Positions 34,499-43,930 of a stretch of DNA of 64,000 nt are shown one piece after another. The notes under the pieces were generated by a model. It was not told the origin of the DNA. It saw only the letters and a program-made list of their open reading frames with translations, and searched no databases. A program made the translations under genes and the position numbers. Within the stretch, counting starts at the first letter, position 1; every line of letters starts with the position of its first letter. Source of the stretch: Clostridium manihotivorum (GTDB lineage Bacteria; Bacillota; Clostridia; Clostridiales; Clostridiaceae); the NCBI RefSeq assembly GCF_004015185.1, contig NZ_CP025746.1:4543776-4607775 (forward strand), read 5' to 3'.

Positions 34499-36703
34499 CT
34501 AGGCTTTATCCAATACTTTAATCTTCCAAACAACACTCTGGTAATCTCCAAATAAAAACGGTATGGTAATTCCACTATACATCAGCTCATCTCCACCAAA
34601 TACTCCGTCTATTCCATCTACTATATAATCTTTATTAGAATCTAATCCCTTAAGTCTCAGCTTCCTTATTGGTGCATCTGCCTCAGCAAGAATTCTAAAA
34701 TAAGCTACAAAAGATTCACTTTTATCTTCTGAAACATACATCCAAGAAGTTTCATTTTTAGTATCTTCAAAAGGACTTATAAGTCTATACATATCACCAA
34801 ATTGGACAAGTGTTCTTAACTCCTTATATTTTGCCACTTGAACTTTAACTTCTTCTTTTTCTTCTTCACTAAATCTTGTAAGATCAAGCTCATAGCCAAA
34901 GTTTCCAGACATGGCTACATCCCCTCTCATCTTAAGAGAAGTAATTCTTCCAACCTGATGGTTAGGAACTGCTGACACATGAGCTCCCATAGTGCTAGCT
35001 GGATAAACTATACTAGTGCCATATTGTATTTTAAGTCTTTCAACTGCGTCTGAATCATCGCTAGTCCATATCTGAGGCATGTAATATAGAATACCTGGAT
35101 CAAACCTTCCCCCTCCACCAGAGCAGCCTTCAAACAGTACATCCTGAAAGTCTGTGGTTAGCTTATCCATAACTTTATATAAACCTAGCATATATCTATG
35201 TGCTGTTTCTCTTTGTCTATCAGCAGGAAGTAATGCTGATCCAACTTCCGTCATATTTCTATTCATATCCCATTTTACATAGCTTATAGGAGCATTTCTT
35301 AAAATATCTGAAATAGATTTTATTATATACTCACAAACATCCTCTCTTGATAGATCCAATATGAGCTGAGTTCTAGCAGTAGATCTAGTTCTATCAGGCA
35401 CATGTAAACACCAATCAGGATGACTTCTGTATAAATCACTATCTGGTGAAACCATCTCAGGCTCAAACCATAATCCAAACTTCATATTTATTGCTTCAAG
35501 CTGTTTTCCTAGGTTAGCCAACCCTTTTGGAAGTTTGTTTTTATCAACCACCCAATCACCTAAGGAACAATTGTCGCTATTCCTTTTACCAAACCAGCCA
35601 TCATCAAGCACAAATAGCTCTATACCAAGCTTCTTTCCTTCCTTTGCTATGTCAAGAAGCTTTTCTTCATTGAAATCAAAATAGGTACCTTCCCAGTTAT
35701 TTATTAGCACTGGTCTTGCTTCATCTCTATACTTTCCTCTACAAAGTCTTGTTCTATATAGTTTATGATAAGTTCTAGACATAGACCCTATACCTTCTGA
35801 AGAATAAACCATCACTACTTCAGGCGTTTGAAACCCTTCACCAGGTTCTAATAACCATGCGAAATCAAAAGGATTTATTCCTATATTAACTCTAGTAGAC
35901 TTGTACATATTAATCTCAGCTTGAGCCAAAAAGTTACCACTATATACTAAGCTTAAACCATAAGCTTCACCTTTGTCTTCTGTACAGTCTTGGCTTAACA
36001 AGGCAATAAAAGGGTTATGCTCGTGACTACTAGAACCTCTTCTACTCTCTATAGAGTGGATTCCTGGTGTAAGTTTTTCTCGTATAATATGTCTCTCCCT
36101 TGCCCAGGAACCATTTAGATGCAAGAAATCAAAATCCTCTCTTATAAAGTCCACACTCATACTCAAAGCCCTAAGAAGCTTAAGCTTATTTTCTCCTTCA
36201 TTTTTCAAGTATACGCTTCTAGTTATTACATTTAACTTCTCAAGAACCGTATATAAAAGATATACCTTAAGCCCTATTACTTTATCATATAAAACTATCT
36301 CTAAGGATTCTGCTTCATCATCACTTTCAGTATAAGTTGCAGGTAGTCCTTGAAGCTTTGGTTTTCCTTTAAAAATTCTATGTTCTTCGTACCTTAAATC
36401 TGTTATTGTGGTGCCATTTTCCAACTGCAATTGATATGCTGGTGTACGAAAATCCGTGTTTCCATATGCAGGATACTCTTGAGGCAGTGTATCTAAGGAA
36501 AAAACTTTGTCACTATCCTCTGGATTGGCAGAAAAAGAGGTTCTTCCCCTTAAGACTAAAAGCTCTTCCGCATTTACATTTCTTAGCTTTTTCCCCCAAT
36601 ATAGATGGGCTAGATATCCATCCTTTACGATTTGCATCACATAGCTTGTATCCAAAGCTTTAAGATGAAAAGTTTTATTATTCTCATTATATGTTATTCC
36701 CAT
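34499..36703 (-). CDS. alpha-galactosidase, GH36
   Basis: 734 aa, full length for bacterial GH36 enzymes. Hydrolyses alpha-1,6-galactosides such as melibiose and raffinose. N-terminal beta-sandwich, then a TIM barrel with NNWEGTYFDF, VLDDGWFG, LWFEPEMVSPDSDL, the nucleophile D479 in YVKWDMNR and the acid/base D549 in IWTSDDSDA, plus EGCSGGGGRFD. No signal peptide, so it acts in the cytosol on imported sugar. No transporter is adjacent. An XRE-TPR regulator gene lies upstream on the same strand, and the leader contains a 14-bp inverted repeat. Confidence 0.95.
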   Translation of the reverse strand: MGITYNENNKTFHLKALDTSYVMQIVKDGYLAHLYWGKKLRNVNAEELLVLRGRTSFSANPEDSDKVFSLDTLPQEYPAYGNTDFRTPAYQLQLENGTTITDLRYEEHRIFKGKPKLQGLPATYTESDDEAESLEIVLYDKVIGLKVYLLYTVLEKLNVITRSVYLKNEGENKLKLLRALSMSVDFIREDFDFLHLNGSWARERHIIREKLTPGIHSIESRRGSSSHEHNPFIALLSQDCTEDKGEAYGLSLVYSGNFLAQAEINMYKSTRVNIGINPFDFAWLLEPGEGFQTPEVVMVYSSEGIGSMSRTYHKLYRTRLCRGKYRDEARPVLINNWEGTYFDFNEEKLLDIAKEGKKLGIELFVLDDGWFGKRNSDNCSLGDWVVDKNKLPKGLANLGKQLEAINMKFGLWFEPEMVSPDSDLYRSHPDWCLHVPDRTRSTARTQLILDLSREDVCEYIIKSISDILRNAPISYVKWDMNRNMTEVGSALLPADRQRETAHRYMLGLYKVMDKLTTDFQDVLFEGCSGGGGRFDPGILYYMPQIWTSDDSDAVERLKIQYGTSIVYPASTMGAHVSAVPNHQVGRITSLKMRGDVAMSGNFGYELDLTRFSEEEKEEVKVQVAKYKELRTLVQFGDMYRLISPFEDTKNETSWMYVSEDKSESFVAYFRILAEADAPIRKLRLKGLDSNKDYIVDGIDGVFGGDELMYSGITIPFLFGDYQSVVWKIKVLDKA

Positions 36704-36766
36704 AAGTTTTCTTTCCTTTCGAAGTAATCGTCAATGACCCTTTAATTTACTTAAATATAACTTATA

Positions 36767-36817
36767 GATGTACCACTTCATACTATAACTTGTATTTTCA
36801 AATTGAAGTGCTACATC
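36767..36817 (-). promoter_or_regulatory. inverted repeat in the alpha-galactosidase leader
   Basis: GATGTAGCACTTCA and TGAAGTGGTACATC pair at 13 of 14 positions with a 23-nt spacer, 64-114 nt before the start codon. It could be an operator for the adjacent XRE-TPR protein or an RNA hairpin. The arm TGAAGTGGTACATCTATA resembles motifs before nadE and the gene at 62672. Confidence 0.45.
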
Positions 36818-36933
36818 CTTACTACTTATCCCTATAATATATTTTAGCAAAGCAGTTGTAAAACGTATACAATGAGAATTTATAAATTATAGATAGAAAT
36901 TTATAGATGTATATAAATCTCTATCTATTCAAA

Positions 36934-38052
36934 CTATAGTTCTTTCTTCAAGGAATTTTCTTTTAATTCCTTTATTCTATTAATCACTCTTAAAAATTCT
37001 TCATTTTCTTTGATAGGATTAAAGCTTTCATCTTCCAAAGTAATAAGAATGGTATCAAATAAATTCAGAGTTATGGTTTCACTTTGATTTTTTACCATCT
37101 CATTAAAACACCATACAGATTGAAACTCTGGATACTTGTTTATATCATCTTCTCCAATATCTTCAACCATATTGTTCAGCATATGTATGGCCTTTTCCTT
37201 CTCTCCAAACTTCATATATATACTAGCATAGAGCAAATAATTATTATATAAGATCAATGCCTTTCTTCCTTCTGGCATAAAAGCCTTTTTTATATCTATA
37301 GCCAGGTCAAGGTATTTTTCAACCATACTTAAATCTTTGCTTTCCTCATAATAGGAATCAGAAAGGGCAGAGCATATTAATGATAGCATCCATATATTTT
37401 GAAAAAGCATACTTTGAAGCATTTTTCTTGCCTTCTTAAATTCACCTTTCCTTATATAAATATTTGCAAGCAGCTGATCTGGATTCAACTCACTTTTCTT
37501 AATCTTGCCTAAAACTTCAATAGCCTTATCATCTTGTCCTAAACTAGAATACTCAGCGCCTAGGCAAAACAACGCTTCTTCTACAAGCTTTTGGTCATTG
37601 CAACTGTTAACAATATCTTCAAGTAAGCTCACAGACTTCTTTAACATCTCCTCTATTCCTTCTTCACTGCCTTTTTTAAAGGAATATACTTGAAATAGAA
37701 AAGCTATCCTCATCTTTAAGAAGTAGCTATTAGGATATTTATCAACATACTCCTGGCTAAGCTCTATAGCTTTATCAATCTCATCCCCACTAAATAAAAT
37801 CTCGCACTCTTTATATAGTGACATGACTTCATCTTTAGACAGTTCCGCCTTGTAATTTAGAAGTTCATCTATAGTTATATTAAAAAATGATGCTAATACA
37901 GGTAGCAAGGTTATGTCTGGATATGATGTTCCACTTTCCCACTTTGATACCGCGGCAGTAGATACACCAACAAAACATGAAAGCTGCTCCTGAGTAATCC
38001 CTCTTTCCTTTCTCATTTTATAAATAACTTCTCCGATTTTTATCTTGTCCAT
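36934..38052 (-). CDS. XRE-family regulator with TPR-like C-terminus
   Basis: 372 aa from the ATG at 38052, where the helix-turn-helix domain begins, with AGGTGAGG upstream. Residues about 5-60 are a classic HTH_XRE (IGEVIYKMRKERGITQEQLS and VSTAAVSKWESGTSYPD). The rest is helical with TPR-like repeats, as in regulators that bind peptides or small proteins. The upstream position next to the GH36 gene suggests, but does not show, that it controls that gene. No small signalling-peptide gene was found beside it. Confidence 0.88.
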   Translation of the reverse strand: MDKIKIGEVIYKMRKERGITQEQLSCFVGVSTAAVSKWESGTSYPDITLLPVLASFFNITIDELLNYKAELSKDEVMSLYKECEILFSGDEIDKAIELSQEYVDKYPNSYFLKMRIAFLFQVYSFKKGSEEGIEEMLKKSVSLLEDIVNSCNDQKLVEEALFCLGAEYSSLGQDDKAIEVLGKIKKSELNPDQLLANIYIRKGEFKKARKMLQSMLFQNIWMLSLICSALSDSYYEESKDLSMVEKYLDLAIDIKKAFMPEGRKALILYNNYLLYASIYMKFGEKEKAIHMLNNMVEDIGEDDINKYPEFQSVWCFNEMVKNQSETITLNLFDTILITLEDESFNPIKENEEFLRVINRIKELKENSLKKEL

Positions 38053-38596
38053 AGTCATCCTCACCTTCAATATATATTAACCATCTTTTGCTACATAAAT
38101 ACTTTTTAGATATAATTAAACTACTATGGTACTTAATACTAATAAAAACTTCTACTTTTAAGCAACACATTCATAAGTATAGTATAAATTAACTTACAGC
38201 TTATCCCAATGGATTTATAGTTAATAAATAAATAAAAACTTAACCCACAGTTAAGTTATCTACTCTTTAGGAATCCTCAACCAAGGCCAAAGTGCCCATA
38301 ATACATAATAAAAAAGCCTGTCTTTTGCATAGGAAATTATAGTTTATAATCCCACTGAAACCGGCTTGTTTCCTATAAATTCTTAACTTGTTATATTGTT
38401 AAATTTATAAATTGTTATATTCTTATATTTTTATATTTATCAGGTTAAAATTAAGTGATTATGAATGAGATATTATATACAAATATTATTTTAAAATTGT
38501 AGTTTTTAAAAATTTATAGATAAAAAGTATTTTTTTTCTTTTCCTTGAAACTTTTTTACGCTATCAATCGTGTATATATTGAAAGGGGGTTAGTGC
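38053..38596. other. divergent intergenic region between XRE-TPR and ECF sigma genes
   Basis: Holds the ECF-type promoter (38546-38574), a small ACTTAAC/GTTAAGT hairpin (about 38247-38266), an ATAGGAAA/TTTCCTAT pair near 38329-38376, and a weak fragment resembling the MITE left arm near 38448. No gene was seen. Confidence 0.55.
38546..38574 (+). promoter_or_regulatory. ECF-sigma-type promoter, probably autoregulatory
   Basis: TGAAAC at 38546-38551, 17-nt spacer, CGTGTA at 38569-38574. This matches the TGAAAC-N16/17-CGT pattern of sigma-W-like ECF promoters and lies just upstream of the ECF sigma gene, leaving a very short leader before its AAGGGGG ribosome binding site. Confidence 0.65.
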
Positions 38597-39091
38597 ATGA
38601 CTAAAAAATCGCAGTATGATTGCGATTACTGCTCTTACGTTGTTGAAACCCATGGTAATACGGTTTATAAAATATGCAAGCTTTACTTAAAAAGTGAGGC
38701 CGATGTAGAGGATGTATTTCAACAGGTTTTCTTAACTTTAATTGAAAAGAAGCCTAGTTTTAAGGATAGTGAACATGAGAAGGCTTGGCTTATTAAAGTT
38801 GCCTCAAATAAATGTAAGGACTTTTTAAAGAACTATTGGAATAAAAATACCATTTCTATTGAAAATGTTGATTCTCCTATAGAAGAAAACAGCTCAAATG
38901 AAGTTATTACAGCAGTAGCTGCTTTGGATAATAATTATAAGCTCGTAATCTTTATGTACTATTACCAGGGATATTCAACTTCAGAGATATCAGAAATTCT
39001 TAAAGTTAAAGAAGCTACTATTCGCACTAGATTGAAGCGTGCGAGGGAAAAGCTTAAAGAAAAGTTGGAGGTTGATTACTTTTATGAGTGA
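38597..39091 (+). CDS. ECF-type RNA polymerase sigma factor
   Basis: 164 aa. Sigma region 2 at about 12-75 (VYKICKLYLKSEADVEDVFQ, AWLIKVASNKCKD) and region 4 at about 105-157 (YYYQGYSTSEISEILKVKEA, TIRTRLKRAREKLK). ATG start after AAGGGGG. The reading frame ends inside the start of the serpin gene (ATGAGTGA, 8-nt overlap), the arrangement typical of a sigma factor and its membrane anti-sigma. It is preceded by an ECF-like promoter, suggesting autoregulation. Confidence 0.92.
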   Translation: MTKKSQYDCDYCSYVVETHGNTVYKICKLYLKSEADVEDVFQQVFLTLIEKKPSFKDSEHEKAWLIKVASNKCKDFLKNYWNKNTISIENVDSPIEENSSNEVITAVAALDNNYKLVIFMYYYQGYSTSEISEILKVKEATIRTRLKRAREKLKEKLEVDYFYE

Positions 39092-40460
39092 AAAATTTAA
39101 AAAGGATTTAGACAATATTAACCTTAGTGATGATTTAAAAAATAGGACTATAGCAAAGATGCAAAGTTCTTTAAAGGAAAAGAAAAAAACTATTATCTTC
39201 CTCAGAAGATCATTCTTACTGCCAGTTACATCTTTTTTCCTTATAGCTATAATATTCACATTTTTTATTTTCAAAGGGCCCTTTAACAACACAGTAAAAG
39301 CTGAAGACTTGCTTCAGGGAATTAAAGCCGATAAAGTTGAGACAAAAAGTACTTTTTCAAAAGAATTCTTAGATTCTGCTTCAAGCTTTTCTTTTTCTAT
39401 GTTTAAACAGCTTTCAAAGGAGAAAAATGCTCTATACTCACCAACTTCCCTTTATCTTGCCCTTGGAACTGTACTTAACGGAACTGACGGCGATACAAAG
39501 ACACAGCTTTTAAAAGCATTATCTAAGTATGGCTTAACTGAAAATGACATCAATCTCTACAACAAAAACTTAATTGCAGACCTTTCAAAAGATAAAAAGG
39601 TACTAAATATCTCAAATTCCATATGGTATGACGATAAGTTTGCTATAAATAAAGATTTTCTTAAAGCCACTAAAACTTACTATAATACTAGCGCCTACAA
39701 GCTTGATCTACAAAAAGCTGATACCGTAGAAACTATGAACAAATGGGTAAGTAACTCAACTAATAATAAGATTAATAAGATAGTTGATAATATAGATCAC
39801 AACACAACTATGCTTCTTTTTTCAAGCGTATACTTCGACAATCAATGGAAACATGCTTTTCCAAAAGAAAACACACATAAAGGAAACTTCCTTGCAGGTA
39901 ACAACTCAGCTATAGAAACAGATTTTATGAGTGAAGAAAACATAGTTCGAAATTTATCAAATAGCGTTGAGCAGATAGTTGCACTTCCTTATAAAGATGA
40001 CAATTTTTCCTTTGTAGCAATGATGCCAAAAGATAATACTGATATAAGAACTTATATCGCAAACCTTGACGACGATGTCATAACCAGTAAAATTAATAGT
40101 TTGAAATCTAGTGAGGTTACTGTTAATCTACCGAAATTCAAAGTAGAATTTGGAAAGGAACTAAATAATGAATTATCCTCATTAGGCATTAAAGACCTTT
40201 TTGATGCAGGTAAAGCAAATCTCAACAAAATGAGTGAAGATAAGGAAGGTCTATTTGTAAAAAAAATCACACAAAATAGTTATCTAAGCTTAGATGAAAA
40301 CGGAACAAAGGCAGCTTCTGTAACCAAAGTTGAAATAACTAAATCTGCAATCCTATCTAATTTAATTACCTTTAATCACCCTTTCGTCTATGCTATTGTA
40401 GACAATCATACCAACCTTCCAATATTTATGGGAGTCATGGATGATCCAAGTGGCAAGTAA
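39084..40460 (+). CDS. membrane-anchored serpin, putative anti-sigma/sensor
   Basis: 458 aa from the ATG at 39084, which overlaps the sigma gene by 8 nt; GGAGG lies 12 nt upstream. Residues 1-40 are a charged cytosolic segment (SEKFKKDLDNINLSDDLKNR, then TIAKMQ) like the N-termini of clostridial anti-sigma proteins. One membrane helix spans about 43-64, and the outside part from about 92 to the end is a full serpin domain (ALYSPTSLYLALGTVLNGTD, SIWYDD, LFSSVYFDNQWKHAF, FNHPFVYAI, FMGVMDDP). The hinge E405-N-G407-T408-K-A-A-S fits inhibitory serpins, with the predicted P1-P1' bond near S421-A422. Sensing an extracellular protease and releasing the sigma factor is inference. Confidence 0.88.
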   Translation: MSEKFKKDLDNINLSDDLKNRTIAKMQSSLKEKKKTIIFLRRSFLLPVTSFFLIAIIFTFFIFKGPFNNTVKAEDLLQGIKADKVETKSTFSKEFLDSASSFSFSMFKQLSKEKNALYSPTSLYLALGTVLNGTDGDTKTQLLKALSKYGLTENDINLYNKNLIADLSKDKKVLNISNSIWYDDKFAINKDFLKATKTYYNTSAYKLDLQKADTVETMNKWVSNSTNNKINKIVDNIDHNTTMLLFSSVYFDNQWKHAFPKENTHKGNFLAGNNSAIETDFMSEENIVRNLSNSVEQIVALPYKDDNFSFVAMMPKDNTDIRTYIANLDDDVITSKINSLKSSEVTVNLPKFKVEFGKELNNELSSLGIKDLFDAGKANLNKMSEDKEGLFVKKITQNSYLSLDENGTKAASVTKVEITKSAILSNLITFNHPFVYAIVDNHTNLPIFMGVMDDPSGK

Positions 40461-40605
40461 TTTTTTGTCCATATGCTTTATCTAAACCTAAGTGAAGAAA
40501 TCATGGCAGGTGCTACAATTTTTATTCTTTCAATAAAATCGGTATTTAAGCCTTCAAATTACACTCATCACTACTTTATCCAAAATATAATTTCCCAAGG
40601 AATAA
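40461..40605 (+). repeat. dispersed repeat family T, copy F (degenerate) with 3' sub-block
   Basis: Starts at the serpin stop with TTTTTTGTCC, has ATCATGGCAGGTG in place of CTGGCAGGCG, then AATTTTTATTCTTTC and the sub-block CTTTATCCAAAATATAATTT. This shows that the sub-block is the 3' half of one variant of family T. Confidence 0.6.
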
Positions 40606-40645
40606 AAAATCCTGTAGCTACTCTCCCTTAGCTACAGGATTTTTA
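40605..40645. terminator. bidirectional terminator between serpin and DUF3052-like genes
   Basis: Perfect stem AAAAATCCTGTAGCTA / TAGCTACAGGATTTTT with an 8-nt loop, lying between convergent genes. Confidence 0.9.
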
Positions 40646-40659
40646 ATGTATCTTTAAAT

Positions 40660-41031
40660 TTATATTTTTTTAAATCTCATAGCAGCCCAAATTTCATCCA
40701 ATGCAACACTGCTGCAAGCGATATAATCTTTTTCTGGCGTCAAGGCAAATAGTATATCCCTATTTACATCATATTTATTCTTTCTATCAGACTTAGGATA
40801 AGAAATCCAAAGAGCTCCTCCATCCTCAAGTTTTGATATAGCTTCGTCAATTCTATCTTCGTAATCTTTTTTTGAGCTTATAAATAAATGTACAAAACCA
40901 TATTTATCCTTCTCTGAAAAGTTTACAAAATCTTGTTCTGCTGCCATATCAATATAAGCTTCAGGTGCATATAGATACACTCCTGAAGTGCCCTCTTTCA
41001 ATCTCATCTTTTTATAAACTGTACTTTCCAT
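40660..41031 (-). CDS. DUF3052-like protein
   Basis: 123 aa. The pattern GGALWISYPKSDRKNKYDVN followed by a C-terminal WAAMRF resembles DUF3052-type proteins (from memory). Alternating strands and helices, no membrane segment. ATG start with AGGAGT upstream. It stands alone, converging on the serpin gene. Function unknown. Confidence 0.7.
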   Translation of the reverse strand: MESTVYKKMRLKEGTSGVYLYAPEAYIDMAAEQDFVNFSEKDKYGFVHLFISSKKDYEDRIDEAISKLEDGGALWISYPKSDRKNKYDVNRDILFALTPEKDYIACSSVALDEIWAAMRFKKI

Positions 41032-41388
41032 AATGTTAACTCCTGTTTTGTGTTTTTAATAATATTAGCTTTAAGTATATCCTATATATTCTTTCGCATA
41101 AAGATGTTATACTCAAAACTAAAGCTATTTTAAAAGCTCCTATAGTTACTGAGGAAAGCTTTCCTACTAGATAATATCAGTATAAATATTATATATATTT
41201 CCTAAATATTTATGCTGTTTTTAAGTATAGTTTCTCCTAATCCTTTAAAAAAGGTAAAAGCTATGAAAACACTTCATAGCCTCTACTTTTTTACTATTAT
41301 ATTTTATCCCAAGTTTAACAAATTATTTAAACTAACAACATCTTAATTTTACGCTATATTTAATAATATTGTTGAACTTAACAAAGCC
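41032..41388. other. intergenic stretch with hairpin and MITE-like fragment
   Basis: Contains a GCTATGAA/TTCATAGC hairpin followed on the plus strand by CTCTACTTTTTT (about 41261-41292), and fragment P5 of the MITE-like repeat next to the stop codon of the ABC ATPase gene. No gene was seen. Confidence 0.55.
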
Positions 41389-41389
41389 T
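41353..41389. repeat. MITE-like palindromic repeat, fragment P5
   Basis: Left end GCTATATTTAATAATATTGT joins GAACTTAACAAAGCCT, a shortened right end. It touches the ABC ATPase stop codon, so the final codons of that gene may derive from the repeat end. Confidence 0.5.
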
Positions 41390-42123
41390 TACTTTAAAGT
41401 ACGCTTTAAGAATTCTCTTGTACGTTCTTGAGTTGGCTTCTTAAATATTTGCTCTGGAGTTCCTTCTTCTGCAATAACGCCCTTATCCATGAATACTACT
41501 CTATCAGATACCTCTTCTGCAAAGCCCATTTCATGAGTTACTATAAGCATTGTAAGTCCGCTATCCGCAAGCTCCTTCATAACCTTTAGAACTTCTCCTA
41601 CCATTTCTGGATCAAGAGCTGAAGTTGGTTCATCGAACAGCATTACATCAGGTTCCATGGAAAGAGCTCTAGCTATAGCAACACGTTGTCTTTGACCACC
41701 CGAAAGCTGCTTTGGCTTGGCATTGATATACTGTTCCATACCAACAACCTTTAAATACTTTCTAGCAACAGCTTCTGCTTCTGCTTTTGAACGCTTTAAT
41801 ACCTTAACCTGTCCTACGACACAATTGCTTAATACATTGTGATTATTGAATAGATTAAAAGACTGAAATACCATTCCAAGCTTTGTACGGTATGCATAGA
41901 TGTCATGCTTGTCATCTAATATATTTTCACCTTTATATATTATTTCTCCACCAGTTGGTTTTTCTAGCAGATTGACACAACGAAGAAGGGTTGATTTTCC
42001 TGATCCTGAAGATCCTATGATACATACCACTTCTCCTTTTCTTACTGAAAAGTCTATGTCCTTTAATACTTCATGAGTTCCAAAGGATTTACTCAAGTGT
42101 TTTATTTCAATTACATTTTCCAT
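41389..42123 (-). CDS. amino-acid ABC transporter ATPase (lysine by riboswitch context)
   Basis: 244 aa. Polar amino-acid uptake ATPase of the GlnQ/HisP type: Walker A GSSGSGKST (38-46), Q-loop VFQSFNLF, signature LSGGQRQRV, Walker B MLFDEPTSALD and H-loop VTHEM. It follows its permease gene by 17 nt with AAGGAGGG before the ATG. The three-gene unit is headed by a lysine riboswitch. Confidence 0.95.
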   Translation of the reverse strand: MENVIEIKHLSKSFGTHEVLKDIDFSVRKGEVVCIIGSSGSGKSTLLRCVNLLEKPTGGEIIYKGENILDDKHDIYAYRTKLGMVFQSFNLFNNHNVLSNCVVGQVKVLKRSKAEAEAVARKYLKVVGMEQYINAKPKQLSGGQRQRVAIARALSMEPDVMLFDEPTSALDPEMVGEVLKVMKELADSGLTMLIVTHEMGFAEEVSDRVVFMDKGVIAEEGTPEQIFKKPTQERTREFLKRTLK

Positions 42124-42140
42124 ACTATTCCCTCCTTCGT

Positions 42141-42914
42141 TTAATATGTGTTAACTTGATTTTTTCTAGCTATATCCTCAGGAGTTTCTACCTGCATCTG
42201 ATTAGCATACATGATATAGTTATCTGGTCCATCAAGCTTTCTCTCTATTAATCTTAATATTCTTGTTACTGTAAAGGTCATTACAAAGTAAAGCACACTG
42301 GCTACAAAGAATGACTCAAAGTATCTAAAGTTGTTTCCTGCTACTGATTTTGTCTGGAAATAAAGTTCTGTTACTGAAATAACATTAAGTACTGAAGTAT
42401 CTTTTATGTTGATTACAAATTCATTACCTGTAGCTGGCAATATATTACGTACTGCTTGAGGTAATATAACATTTATCATAGTTTGAAAATGTGTCATACC
42501 TATAGCATCAGCAGCTTCGAATTGTCCTTTGTCTATAGAAACAATACCACCACGAATTATTTCTGACATATATGCTCCAGTATTTATTGAAACTATAAGA
42601 ACCGCTGCAAAAAGTCTGTCCATATTTATATCAAAAGCTAATGCAGCCCCATAGTAAATTACCATTGCTTGTACTATCATTGGAGTTCCACGGAATAATT
42701 CAATATAAACAAAAAGTATTGCATTTACAAGCTTAAGGAAATATCTTTTAATACCCTTTTCAGGCATTGGTACAGTTCTTATAACTCCAACTAATAACCC
42801 TATTACAAAACCTATTATAGTACCAGTCAATGCAACTAAAAGTGTAATACCAGCACCTCTTAGAAACATCTGCCAGTTATCTGAAACAATTTTAATTATC
42901 CAATCTAAACTCAT
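42141..42914 (-). CDS. amino-acid ABC transporter permease (lysine by riboswitch context)
   Basis: 257 aa, about five membrane helices, HisM/GlnP family. The EAA-type loop reads EAADAIGMTHFQTMINVILP, and the FRGTPMIVQ motif precedes it. It forms the membrane channel with the ATPase and binding protein encoded alongside. ATG start with AAGGAGGAAG upstream. Confidence 0.95.
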   Translation of the reverse strand: MSLDWIIKIVSDNWQMFLRGAGITLLVALTGTIIGFVIGLLVGVIRTVPMPEKGIKRYFLKLVNAILFVYIELFRGTPMIVQAMVIYYGAALAFDINMDRLFAAVLIVSINTGAYMSEIIRGGIVSIDKGQFEAADAIGMTHFQTMINVILPQAVRNILPATGNEFVINIKDTSVLNVISVTELYFQTKSVAGNNFRYFESFFVASVLYFVMTFTVTRILRLIERKLDGPDNYIMYANQMQVETPEDIARKNQVNTY

Positions 42915-42981
42915 TTTCTTCCTCCTTCAATTATTAAACCGAATGCGGTAAACTACATTCGGTTTATTACATAATCAAAAA

Positions 42982-43815
42982 CTATTTTGCTGCAGGTTGA
43001 TTCTTTATAGCAGTATCCATTATTGTCTTTCTTTCATCTTCTGAAATACCTGCTAAAGTTTTATTTATCTTATCCTTCAAGTCGCTATTTTTAACAATTC
43101 CTACTGCTACCGAAGTATCCTCATCTGAAGTTTTAAATCCTGTCTTAAACTCTACCATCTTATATTTTGAGTTGGCAGTTTGAGCACTTACACCTTCTGG
43201 ACGTTCTGATACATACCCATCAATTATGCCTGATTCTAGAGCAACTCTCATTGCTGGGAAGTTATCCATAGCTGGTTGTTTTTGAACTCCATTAATTTGA
43301 TCAATCACTGTATAGTGGAAGGTATTTAACTGTGCTGTTATTTTTGCTCCTTTAAAATCTTGTATAGATGTAGCATCGTCAAACTTTCCGCCTTTTTTAA
43401 CAACCATAACTAAGTTTGATTTGTAGTAGTTGTTAGTAAAATCTATTGTCTTCATACGTTCTGCTGTTGGAGACATACCTGCTATGATAGCATCTATCTT
43501 TCCAGAAGTTAATGCTGGCACAAGTCCATCCCATTCTGTTTTAACTACAACTAGTTGTTTTCCTAAGTCCTTAGCTATTTTCTTTGCAATTTCTATATCG
43601 TATCCACCTGCATATTCTGAACTTCCATCAATTTTAACAGCTCCATTAGAGTCATCTTTTTGAGTCCAGTTAAAAGGTGCATATGCTGCTTCCAAACCTA
43701 TTTTAAAAGTACCGCCATTTGCTGATTTATCAGCACTTGCCTTTGTTCCACATCCTGTAAAAATCGTAGTTGCTGCAATAGTCATTGCTATTAATAATGA
43801 TAATTTTTTCTTCAT
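42982..43815 (-). CDS. extracellular lysine-type substrate-binding lipoprotein
   Basis: 277 aa. Lipoprotein signal peptide with the lipid-accepting C22 (TIFTGCG), then a family 3 solute-binding domain: GLEAAYAPFNW, GYDIEIAKKIAKDLGK, WDGLVPALTSGKIDAIIAGM and TAERMKTIDFT. Substrate is inferred to be lysine because the gene is immediately downstream of a lysine riboswitch. ATG start after AAAAAGGAG. Confidence 0.95.
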   Translation of the reverse strand: MKKKLSLLIAMTIAATTIFTGCGTKASADKSANGGTFKIGLEAAYAPFNWTQKDDSNGAVKIDGSSEYAGGYDIEIAKKIAKDLGKQLVVVKTEWDGLVPALTSGKIDAIIAGMSPTAERMKTIDFTNNYYKSNLVMVVKKGGKFDDATSIQDFKGAKITAQLNTFHYTVIDQINGVQKQPAMDNFPAMRVALESGIIDGYVSERPEGVSAQTANSKYKMVEFKTGFKTSDEDTSVAVGIVKNSDLKDKINKTLAGISEDERKTIMDTAIKNQPAAK

Positions 43816-43930
43816 CTTAAAATCTCCTTTTTAATTTTTTCTACTGTAGAGCCTTTAACTTGTCCTAAATTTGAACAATAATTCTAATTAAATATAATTT
43901 AAATTTGAAATTATAACGGTTTAATTGAAT

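Noticed and set aside
36934..38052. Second RRNPP quorum-sensing pair at the alpha-galactosidase locus
   Set aside because: The XRE-TPR regulator is there, but no small frame with signal peptide and ribosome binding site was found on its downstream side.
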